Part shown: positions 55,217-64,000 of the stretch, piece after piece
Position numbering within the stretch: position 1 is the stretch's first letter
Layout of the letters: every line of letters starts with the position of its first letter
NCBI GenBank assembly: GCA_963575745.1
Contig: CAUYUJ010016059.1
Location: 322,001 to 386,000 of the forward strand
Length of the DNA: 64,000 nucleotides
DNA from: Prorocentrum cordatum
Taxonomy: Eukaryota > Sar > Dinophyceae > Prorocentrales > Prorocentraceae
Direction of reading: 5' to 3'
Program-made: the position numbers and the translations under genes
Notes under the pieces: generated by a model
The model's input: the letters and a program-made list of their open reading frames with translations, nothing else
Told to the model about the DNA's origin: nothing
The model's database searches: none

Positions 55217-56136
55217 CGCCGCCTCCGGGTGACTCGCAAAATATTATGAGATGTCTCAGAAATGGGACCAAACGGCAACGTGTCAGACTCTCGGAAAGTA
55301 ATAACTACTTCCTTCAATTGCAGTTCTGCAAACGTTCTGGCGATCACCAAACCAACGCCCGTGCAGAATTGGAGCAAAGCATCCCTTTTTTGAATCTTCA
55401 ACTTCATGTACCGCTTCTCGACCCCATCCATGTTCACCTACTACACATTGTTCTCTAGCGCGCACTTGGCCGACCCGCGCGTTGAAATCGCCTAGGAAAA
55501 ACTGTCCGAAGTTCGCCCGGCATGTCCTGAACTCTATGTCCAAACTGTCGTCGAGCGCTGTCCTGTCAGGCAAGAGGTTTTAGATTGTGTGGGGCAAGTG
55601 TACAGAATATCCCAATCGTACTACCACCAACGAGAGCTTTAAACTGCAAAGTCGTTCGGACACTTTCCTGTACGTACGACCGAACATGTCTACGAACATG
55701 GGGTGGTACTACAATGCCAACACCAATCCATGGTTTGCCGTCTGACTTGGTCCCTGACAGAATGATTGCGTACCTATCTTGGCCATAAACTTATGCACTC
55801 GATGTCGTGCTTCTTGCATGCGCAGACACCTCTGTTGTGATGTTCCATGTGCTTGATTATGTCGAGCGTCTTGATCTCTGTCAATCCACGAACATTCCAA
55901 GTACCAACTCTGAGACCACAATATTGCCGGGTAAGAGTGTATGCTGGGGAAGTGTCGCCTGGAACAGAAGGGTTGGTAGCTCTGCCCAAATCGTTCGGTC
56001 CAACACGTCGCAATACACCGCGATCCGCGATAAGGTGTTGATCCGAAAAGGTGAAACACAGCCCGTGCGCCCCTGGCACCTTCAAGTGTTGTGCGTTGCC
56101 TTTGCCCGCCCCATTGGACGAGCTAGCCGCACTCAT
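55217..56136 (-). pseudogene. LINE 2 ORF2, endonuclease
   Basis: ORF2 starts at an ATG about 56136, roughly a dozen bases after the ORF1 stop. Readable parts in successive frames are LRVGTWNVRGLTEIKTLDII (first strand, metal-binding Asn), QEARHRVHKFM, IILSGTKSDGKPWIGVGIVV with VRSYVQESVRTTLQFKALVG, FGQFFLGDFNARVG (D-x-N motif) and LLQFCTGVGLVIARTFAELQ with EVVITFRES. This is the endonuclease fold that nicks the target. At least three frame changes are needed. Confidence 0.8.
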
Positions 56137-56148
56137 GTCCAAACGCTC

Positions 56149-57140
56149 CTACGTATTTTTCTTCAGGTCGTCCCGTTCTGGAGCTTGTTGCAGCTCTTGC
56201 CAAGTCTCGCAATCAATGTCCAACCATTGCGTATGCAACACGTAATTTACAACATATGATTTTTCGATGTGTTTCCTCTGGCTTTCACTATACTGCAAAC
56301 CCCATCGAGCTTCAGAAACGTTTTGTCGAATTCCCACTTTCTGACAATATACCGGAGTCCCGTCAGGAAAGAAGGGGAGGCCCTCTGCTCGATTGGAGCG
56401 TCCGTTTTGCATCAGACATGGCGGTTCCCTTCTTTAGGCTTTTGTAGTTCGCGTGCTGCTTGCAGTATTGGGGGAGCTCTTTCCTGGCGATTGTGCGGAT
56501 TTGAATTACGAGACAAGCATGCGTTGAAACAACTTTTGCTGGGGGTCCCTTCTTGTAGATTTCAAATGGCAACTCGCAGCTCGATTCCGAGAGCACTTCT
56601 GCAACCCAGCGTTCGGCTCGAAGGAGGGTGGCATGCGGTAGGCCCCCCTATCACAAGAGTTGTCGGAATAGATTGTCCTGTTGTTGTGGACGCCCCGGTC
56701 GACCGCAACATTGCAACCTCACGTTCCAATTCCTGTAGTTTTGTGCCAATCGTTGATGTCATACTAGGTGCTGTTCCGGATGCCACTGATAAAAGGTCTG
56801 GATGAGGGATCTTTCGTTTCCAATGCCGCCACGCGCCCTGAAAGGTCGTCGACGGCGATCTTCTCATTCAAATTGTCCTGGGAGACCCCATGCTGCTTGA
56901 TGGCTGCGATGTCATGCATGATAGGTGACACTTGGCTGCCCAATATCAATTGCAAATAATCAGCCGTCAGAGGTCGACCTGCTGCTTCTGAGAGCCGGCG
57001 TTTAAACGGTGCCTGGTCTGGAGTCGTAACATCGTCCGCGCTGCCGGCAGCCGCCCCTGGGCTATGGGCTAGTGGCCCAGCTTCGGCAGCCATAGGCTGT
57101 GGCGCCTGAGGCGGGCTGCTCCCTGTCATGGCCTGCATCA
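56149..57140 (-). pseudogene. LINE 2 ORF1, broken
   Basis: The likely start is MQAMTGSSPPQAPQPMAAEA near 57140, a Pro/Ala-rich N-terminus. A helical section follows (LQLILGSQVSPIMHDIAAIK, LNEKIAVDDLSGRVAALETK). After a frame change come TSTIGTKLQELEREVAMLRS and TTLVIGG, where an RRM-like domain would begin. After another come PFEIYKKGPPAKVVSTHACL and then GTPVYCQKVGIRQNVSEARW, ending ERDDLKKNT at TAG 56151-56149. The coiled coil plus RNA-binding layout parallels ORF1 of LINE 1. Confidence 0.6.
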
Positions 57141-57303
57141 GAGCACTTCTGGAATCACCATTTGGTGCTTTTCCGCTGGCATTTTCACAATGATGATCAA
57201 AGTGTATTGCCAGAGTCACGAGCACCCAGAAACAAACTATCAACTTATGTGTGGTATTGGGAGGTGAATGTAGCGTAAGCGGAAGGCGTACGCGGAAGAT
57301 TAA

Positions 57304-57325
57304 CTTTAGCCAGAATGGCCACGGT
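57304..57325 (-). other. DinoSL copy at the LINE 2 5' end
   Basis: On the minus strand, after an A at 57325, CCGTGGCCATTCTGGCTAAA then G matches the 22-nt leader at 19 positions (A or other non-C is allowed at position 1). It lies exactly between ORF1's leader and the 105-bp repeat. Confidence 0.85.
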
Positions 57326-57600
57326 TTCACACTTCGCAGCTCCCCCCCCGGCGAGGTCCCCTGGTCCCCTGAGCTGGTGCCCCCAGCAACCCTCGAAATG
57401 GGCCACAATCTCACACTTCGCAGTCCCCCCTAGGGATGGCGAGGTCCCGTTTGGATACGCGTGTGGCCCCACTGTGCGGGCTCCCTCAGCAGCCCTTGAA
57501 AGTGCCCACAGTTTTACACTTCGCAGCCCCCACCCAGGGATGGCGAGGTCCCGTTCGGGTTTGTGTGGGACCCCAATGCGATGGCTCCCAGAGCAGCCCT
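57326..57600 (+). repeat. ~105-bp tandem repeat, right array beside LINE 2
   Basis: About 2.7 units: TTTCACACTTCGCAGC, CCCAGGGATGGCGAGGTCCC, GTGTGGCCCCACTGTGCGGG, CAGCAGCCCTTGAAA. The first unit lacks the middle; the third runs into unique DNA at about 57595. Confidence 0.85.
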
Positions 57601-58010
57601 CACTCCGCGGCCCGCAAGAGAGATGGGAGAGAAGAGAGCCGAGAGGAGGTGGAAACCCCGCTGCTCAAATTCAAAACGGGAACCCAACCAAGGGAGTGCT
57701 GGGAACAAAAGGTGCACGACAGTCAGGCGCGTGCAGCACAGCAACGGGCCCGCTCAGGAGCAGCACGATGCGGCGGCGGAGGGAGGCCCGAACGGAAGCT
57801 TTTGAAAGTCCCGAAACCTTTCAAACGATGGAGGACGGCGCAGGTCGCGAAAGGCCCTCCCCCCCAAAGCGGCAATTAACCAGGCGGGCGCGTGCGGTAA
57901 TTACGCGGCCACGCAACGCGCTCGGCGAGGCCCTGGGGCTGCCTTCGGCGAAGCACCACCGACGACGACGACGACAAAGACGACGACGACGACGACGACG
58001 AAGAAAACGA

Positions 58011-58043
<33 letters not shown>

Positions 58044-58083
58044 AGCCGACGCAGACGCCGACGCCGAGGCCGAGGCCGACGCC

Positions 58084-58115
<32 letters not shown>

Positions 58116-58950
58116 CGACGACGAGGAGGACGACGCGGACGACGACGAGGACGACGAGGACGACGAGGACGACGAGGACGACGAAGACGACGAGGACAAC
58201 GACGACGACGAGGACGACGACGACGCCGACGCCGAAGGCGCAGGTCGCGAGGCCCCCCCCCCAGGCGGGCACCAGGCGGGCGCTGGCGGTTTGCGGCCAC
58301 GCAGCGCCCGCGCCCAGCAGCGGCGCGGTGCCCGGCGTGGGCAGACCCGTCGGCGCCGCGGCGCGAGGCGGCGGCGGCGGCGGCGGCCGGGAGAGGCGAA
58401 GGCCGGGGGGCTCACAGGCGGAAGACGGCCGCATTGCCGCAGGGTGGGGCTCTCGCAGGGCGCCTGTGCTGCTTTCAGCGGCGCGGGGAAAGTTGAAATT
58501 CGGGGTTGTGCGGTTCGAAGCTCAGGCGTCGTCGGTTCCAGCCAAGGGATGCGTTCCAGCGGCTGCGCCTCGCCGAAAAACGGCCAAGGGGGTGCCAGGA
58601 TCGTCCCGAACGTCCGCCGGAGACCCGAGCAATGATCCGCCAACTGCACGGCGGGTTTGCGTCGTAACGACTTCGACAATGGTTTCTGATACCGCGTGGA
58701 TCGTCAACTTTTTTATACCAAAACCATGTGTAGACATTCGGGTTGCCACCCACGCGTGGCGATGTGGTTTGCGTTTGGCTAGATGCTTGAGTTCGCTCCA
58801 TCGATAATATATGTCCCAAGCCAACTACTGGAAACAATTGGTGTGATCTCGACGGATTGGAAACCAACAAAGCCAGTGTGGATCGTTCGACCTTAAACGA
58901 TCGTTTCCCCCCTTTTTCGGATCGTTCCATATCCACTGGCTCTGGGCCAA
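57601..58950. repeat. GC-rich DNA with GAC/GCC triplets
   Basis: GAC, GCC and GAG triplets fill about 57960-58240, giving Asp/Glu or Arg frames on the plus strand and Val/Ser on the minus. The surrounding DNA (57601-57950, 58250-58950) shows no recognisable gene. Confidence 0.6.
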
Positions 58951-60027
58951 TGGCGGCGATCAGCCCTGGATGCCCTCAGCGGCGTCGTCGCCGCGTCGAC
59001 ACGACACGAACCTACCGCACCCGGCGGAAGCAGAGGGGGCGACCCTTTTCAGAAGGCTCAGAAAGCCTCCGGCCTATTCAGAAGGGTTCTGAACTGTCCC
59101 CGATATCACACATGGCTCATCACTGGCTGGAATGCTTCTGGGAAGCCGCGCCCTCTTTCCGGGAAGGCCTGCCCCCTCTCGCTCCCCCTTTTTTCCCGCG
59201 GGCCGTGGACTAGGTATAGAGCTGGCACATACGATGAGACACAGGCAGAGAGAGCGAGAGAGAAAAACAGAAAAGAAGAAACATACTAATAATAATAATA
59301 ATAATAACAATAATAATAACAATAATAATAATAAATAAATAAATAAATAAAACAAACAAGCAGACAGAAAGAGAGAGAGAGAGAGAGAGACCGTGCTAAA
59401 AAACATTTGGGGCAAATCCTTCGTCGATTCTGGGGATTCGTGAAGTGCCCTGCAAGGCCCAGCGGACCCATTTTGAAATCAGACATTCCGGTCTTTCAGC
59501 CTGTGGACAAGCCACTGTCTCGGTGGTTGTGTCTAGTGTGGTAAATCCTGGTCAGACCGTCCCTGGGCTGGCCCCCGCGACACATGAATGTAAGCCTGTG
59601 GCTTACAAAAACAAGCAGGGCGCGCGACTAAAAAATGGATCCCCTGATCGGGCAACTCGCGAGGGGGGCGCCCGCAACATGGAAATGCACGGCGGCGGCG
59701 GCGGTGATTCGCACCGGCGCGCGGCGGCAGGAGGGCGACAAGCGCGACGCCATCGGCGCCGCTTCAGCGGAGGGGGGCAGCAGCGCCTCCGCTATAGCGG
59801 GGCGATTGGGCCAAAACGGCAACAGACAGGAGAGAAGCAGGAGGCGGGGGAAAGAGGCACCTCAGCTGGCGGCCGGTGCTGTCATGGTCACAACCAAAAA
59901 TAGAAGACAAGAAAAAAAGGGGAGAGATCCAACAAAGACAAGCGGAAAGGCTCCTCCTTCTCCTTCTCCGCCCCCCTCCACTACAATATCCTACGAGGAC
60001 GACGGCGACGGCAGACGACGACGCACT
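58951..60027. other. Unassigned DNA with an AAT microsatellite
   Basis: (AAT)n/(AAC) and (AATA)n at 59287-59350 lie in otherwise mixed DNA, followed by a short GA run (59370-59390). No gene is recognised. Confidence 0.5.
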
Positions 60028-60358
60028 GCGGATGCTCCATGGGGATGGGGCAGGGGGGCTGCGCATGCCCGCTCTGCACACCGACGACGACCACGACGAA
60101 AGCCGACGACGACGGCGACGACGAAGACGAGGACGAGGACGAAGAAGAGGACGAGGATGAGGACGAGAAGCACGACGACGATGACGACGACGATGGCGAC
60201 GACAAGGACGAGGATGGCGACGACGACGACGACGCATTGCTGCGGATGACCCATGAATGGGGGAGGTGCTGCGCAGGCCCGCTGTAGTCGTCGACGGCGG
60301 TAACGACGACGACGGCGACGATGACGACGACGACGAGGACGGCGGCAACGGCGGAGGT

Positions 60359-60389
<31 letters not shown>

Positions 60390-60500
60390 ACACGACGACG
60401 ATGACAACGCGACGACGACGGCGACGACGACGCGCTGCGGATGCCCCAAGGGGGGGGGGGGAGTAGGCGCGCCGCAGTCGACGACTGGGACCACGGACCA
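60028..60500 (+). repeat. ~200-bp higher-order repeat built on GAC triplets
   Basis: The anchor CTGCGGATG(C/A)(C)CCATG-like sequence followed by G-rich DNA and a GCAGGCCCGC/GCGCCGCAGTC block occurs at about 60028, 60240 and 60434, each separated by (GAC)n-rich DNA. The poly-Asp/Glu frame (60039-60287) breaks at the anchors and is not a convincing gene. Confidence 0.65.
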
Positions 60501-61009
60501 CGACGACGACAACGACGACGACTGTGGCGCGTCAGTAGTCAGCCTGGGACTGTTTTCCAAATTTAAGCGCTTTTCATGCGCATGCATAAATATCACAACT
60601 TTTAATAACGGTTCCCGGCTTATGGGGAGTCCTTGCATTCAAAAACCATTACAAGCTGTGAAGACTCCAGGTCTGCTTTACTTCAGAATAACAGACACTA
60701 GGTTCGCCTGTACGTGCTCAGCTACGTTGATAAAACATATGTGTGATGTGCTTATTTAGTTGTATGGTTGGGAAGCCACGAAAAGCTATCATAGCGATGC
60801 CTGCGCATGAGCTTGCTTCATTACAGAGAACACAAGCAGCATACACGCACACACACACACATACACACATATACCTATACGTATAGAACGGCTGGAAAAT
60901 AACAACAAACGGAGAACAGTGCAACCACAAGCGACATCAAGACTTTTATTCGAACATGTGTACGGTGTTGTGGGCACATCTGTCTTTCAGATATTCGATT
61001 AATGTCAAT
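60501..61009. other. AT-richer unassigned DNA
   Basis: Lower GC than the rest, with a CA microsatellite (60844-60866). No recognisable gene, RNA or repeat otherwise. Confidence 0.5.
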
Positions 61010-61470
61010 TGGATTCTTTCTGTGGCGGAATGCTCCTTGCGTGGCGGCTAACAAAAGGACCTCCTCGATGGCATACAGCGGGATGTCTTTTAAAAACAAC
61101 GGAATGCTACATGGTTCCTTCAGTGGCGGGTTAAATACGGATTCTACGGGTGGCAAATTGCATAAGCATTCCACTTGTGGTGGGATGTCAGGAAGGATTC
61201 CGTGTGCGGCGGCATCCAAACGATGTATTCCCGTTGTGGCGGGATACGTCAATGATTTCGTTCGCGGCGAAGAGCAAAGCAACTCACGTACTTTTTTTTG
61301 CGGCGGGTTACACTAGGACCCCTTATGTGGCGGAAGACAGAAGGATCCCATTCGTGGCGGAATACAAAACGCTTGCGTATGTGGCGAAATGCGGGGGGGG
61401 GTCCGTTGGTGATGGGTACAACAGGTGTTGGTTTGCGGCGGAATGCCGCATATGATTTTGTGGCGAAGTA
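61010..61470 (+). repeat. GTGGCGGAAT minisatellite (about 27 bp)
   Basis: Roughly fifteen diverged units of GTGGCGGAATACAAAANG plus about ten less conserved bases. The best pair is at 61337-61390 (27-bp spacing). The unit is a multiple of three, so a repeat peptide (VAEYKTLAY-like) is open in places, but other units shift the frame. Confidence 0.75.
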
Positions 61471-61539
61471 CCAGAATATATCCTCTTTACATGCCATGTA
61501 CAAGGACGTGCTCTAATAGACCAGTAGGTGTGCTTGGGG

Positions 61540-62180
61540 GGATCTCTGCCGAAATTGGATGGGCGGGCGCATATGTACACACCCAGCGTGGCCTTAGGTG
61601 GGCCCCCGTGTGGGGGCAAAAAACGTGTGAAAGGTGTGCCGAAATGGGTGGGGCAGACGCATGTGGAAACACCCGCTGTGGCCTGGGGTGGAGTTCCCTA
61701 TGGGGCCACGAATTGTGTGAGGGGTGTGCAGACATGGGTGCGGCTTACGCAGGTGGACGCACCCATTGTGGCCTGAGGTGGAGCCCCCGAGGGGGGGTGG
61801 GGGCGCTAATCGTGTGAAGGGTGTGTTGGAACTGGGACGCATGTGGACGCACCCACTTTTGCATTCGGTGGAGCTCCTTCCTGGGCCACGAAACGTTTGA
61901 GGTGTGTGTGTGTGTGCCGACATGGCACGGCGGACGCATGTGGACACACCCAATGTGGCCTTACCTGGAGCTCCATATGGGGGCACACAGGGTATGAGGG
62001 GTGTGCTGGAATGAGTGTTGCAGACGCATGTGGACACACACAGAGTGGCCTTAGGTGGAGCTCCCTATGGGGGAACGAAACGTGTGGGCGGTGTGCCTGT
62101 ATGGATGGTGCGGACTCATGTGGACACACCACTGTGGCCTTCAGTGGAACTCCCTATGGGGCCACGAAGCGCGTGAGGAA
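61540..62180 (+). repeat. ~90-bp tandem repeat, first array
   Basis: Seven units with anchors GTGTGCC at about 61634, 61724, 61821, 61912, 62001 and 62091. The consensus holds GACGCATGTGGACACACCC, ACTGTGGCCTTAGGTGGAGC, TCCCTATGGGGCCACGAAAC, GTGTGAGGG. Spacing is mostly 89-91. Confidence 0.9.
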
Positions 62181-63239
62181 TGAGCCGAAACGGGAGGAGC
62201 CGGAAGCAACGACAGGAGGAGGGAGGATGGAGGAGGGGGAGGAGAGGAGAGGAGAAGAGGAGAAGACGCGGGGCGTTCTCTTCAAAACCAAGGACCCCAA
62301 ACCGGAGGATGGTGGGGAAACGACAAGACGTCGGAGGCCTGGAGATGCGCGCTCCACCTCCTCCTCTTCTCTCCTCCCCAAACACATTTGGGGCACCGCG
62401 GAAAAAAAACGACTGCCAGCACTATTACATGTCATGTCGGTTCGCGGGCCCGCGACGAAGACATGGTGTGAGGTCGAGCGTTCGAGGGCCTCGCGTGATC
62501 AACACATCACGACGTCGGATGTCGAAATCCTTCTCCTCCTCCTCCGCCCCGCCTCATCCACCCCCTTTATTCCCTTACGTGAAACCGTCTTCCTCGGGCT
62601 GCTGCCCGTGCTCGGTCTCCCAGTTGTCGCTGGAGTTGTCCTAGCTGCCTCTCCTCATCTGTCCCGCATTCTCGTCCTTTTTCATACTCCTGCTTGCTCC
62701 CTGCTCAACCTCCTCCCTTCTTCTCCGTCCTCCTCATCTTCCTCGTCCCTCCTTCCATCTTCCCTGTCTTTCTCCTCCTCTTCCTCGCCCTTCCGGCCCA
62801 CTCCCTGCATTCGCTCCCTCCTCCCACCTCCACCCTTGCCCTCTTCCTAAGCGCGCTTATTCAGCTTGTGCCAGGTACCTGGCTAATTATTCCAACGCCA
62901 GGTGATGGAGCCCAGCTTACCAACCCCGGAATCGGTGGCACATAGTGGCCCCCGATCGTGAACTGTGCAAAGCGGTCAACGTTATTCTGCCGCAGGGGTG
63001 TCGCAAATCAACACCACACCATCAGACGTGCCGATAATACATTATGTTGAGCGTGTCGTCCGACAATGTTTCAACAGTTTGAGTCCTCAAGATTGAACTC
63101 TTCAAGAACTACTCCGTGACAGACGCATCCGTGACTTCAAACACATCTTTCGCTGTACAGAGGATTATGGGTCCATGTCGCTGAAGAATTACCCTGGAGA
63201 AGGACCCAACCATATGCAGTTGTGAGTGATGCAGTTGTG
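62181..63239. other. Spacer between the two 90-bp arrays
   Basis: A TCC-rich part (62690-62830) and mixed DNA, no recognisable gene. A plus-strand frame running in from the first array is open to 62850 but changes to Ser/Leu low complexity. Confidence 0.5.
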
Positions 63240-63925
63240 ACAATCGTCTCTGGTGGCGCTCCCTATGGAGCCACGGAACGTGTTAGTGGTGTGCCGGAAT
63301 GGGGCGGGGTGGACGCATGTGGACCCTGCCACTGGGGCCTTCGATGGAGCTCGCTAGATGACCGCGAAAAATGTGAGGGGTGTGCCGACATGTTGCGGCC
63401 CGGCGCATGTGGACCCTGCCACTGGGGCCTTCGGCGAAGCTCCCTGTAGGGGCCACGAAACGTATGTGGTGTGTGCCGAAATGGGGGGGGAGCCGCATGT
63501 GGACCCTGCCACTGGGGCACTCGGCGGAGGAGCTCCCTGTAGGGGCCAGGAAGCGCGTGAGGAGTGTGCCGATGTGGACCGGGGAGACGGACCCGTACCC
63601 TGCCACTGAGGCCTTCTGTGGAGCTCCCGAAAGGGCCACGGAACGTATGAGAGGTGTGCCGACATGGGGCGGGGGAACGCATGTGGACCCCTCCACTGTG
63701 GCCTTTGGTGGCGCTCCGTATGGGGGCACGATACGTGTGAGGGTGTGCCGGCATAGGGCGGGATGCCGCATGTGAACCTTGCCACCGGGGCCTGCGGTGG
63801 AGCTCCCTATGGGGCCAGGGAACGCGTGAGAGATGTGCCAACATGTTGCGGGGGGGGACGCGTAGGGACCCTCCAACGGGGGCACGAGGCGTGTGAAGGG
63901 TGTGCTGACAGTGTGCCAAGAGGAG
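63240..63925 (+). repeat. ~90-bp tandem repeat, second array
   Basis: Eight units, anchors at about 63289, 63380, 63471, 63564, 63654, 63743 and 63834, in the same orientation as the first array. Here the block reads GTGGACCCTGCCACTGGGGC where the first has GTGGACACACCCACTGTGGC, so the arrays have diverged as groups. Confidence 0.9.
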
Positions 63926-64000
63926 GGAGTCTCGCCGTCGCTCGGACGACTTTTTCCGTGAATTTGTTTGGTTTCGCGCGTGTTTGTTTGGCCCGATGGT

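Larger units (their letters stand above)
53404..57325 (-). mobile_element. LINE 2: decayed RTE-like retrotransposon starting with DinoSL
   Basis: Minus strand, 5' to 3': DinoSL (57325-57304), ORF1 (about 57140-56149), ORF2 with endonuclease (from about 56136), RT (55216-54137) and C-terminal region (to about 53480), then a (TGAG)n tail (53426-53404). Both sides abut the same 105-bp repeat, so the ends are unusually well defined and the length is about 3.9 kb. Many frameshifts and stops make it inactive. LRVGTWNVRGL and LDWKKAFGPINLQTLLDALA point to the group of RTE-like, craniofacial-development-protein-2-like LINEs; short tandem tails are usual for RTE elements. Confidence 0.88.

Overview
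The window looks like nuclear DNA of a dinoflagellate. The decisive evidence is two near-complete copies of the dinoflagellate spliced leader (DinoSL), at 30923-30944 and 57304-57325, each at the 5' end of a LINE retrotransposon. Also in keeping are the high GC content, very low gene density, abundant simple repeats and minisatellites, co-oriented neighbouring genes, a short intron with an internal inverted repeat (introner-like), and KAKAKGKAK-type lysine/alanine tracts. The species cannot be fixed from the sequence; a GC-rich lineage such as Prorocentrum would fit.

Layout. 1-6 kb: repeats, with one copy of a candidate mobile element (1458-2085) and a 0.6-kb head-to-head inverted duplication (3665-4310). 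6.07-13.24 kb: two adjacent minus-strand protein genes of unknown function. Gene A (13236-12169) is upstream of gene B (10651-6072, at least two exons). Each carries one in-frame TAG, and gene B also has apparent frameshifts. 13.2-26 kb: no recognisable gene. It holds a GT-rich tract, a hairpin-dense segment (19320-19860), TCC/GGA tracts and a second, larger copy of the candidate element (21438-23150). 26.4-30.9 kb: a minus-strand LINE with ORF1 (coiled coil plus RRM-like), endonuclease, reverse transcriptase and a Cys-rich tail, broken by frameshifts and a GA microsatellite. 31-42.5 kb: minisatellites (about 53 bp, 85 bp), a 152-bp satellite and a 675-bp GA tract. 42.5-47.9 kb: a very long minus-strand ORF for a mucin-like (Ala/Thr/Pro/Ser) membrane protein with a C-terminal SH3/KOW-like module, followed by another 640-bp GA tract. 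49-53 kb: one possible small gene and TCC-rich DNA. 53.4-57.3 kb: a second, more decayed LINE of RTE-like type, inserted in a ~105-bp tandem repeat. 57.6-64 kb: GAC-rich repeats, a 27-bp minisatellite and two arrays of a ~90-bp repeat.

How it fits together. No operon or pathway can be inferred. The only plausible host genes are A, B, the mucin-like gene and perhaps the 50.1-kb ORF. Most other protein-like reading frames are translated simple repeats or shadows. Both LINEs begin exactly with DinoSL sequence, so they appear to have been copied from trans-spliced RNA. Calls rest on reading by eye; no alignment or search was run.
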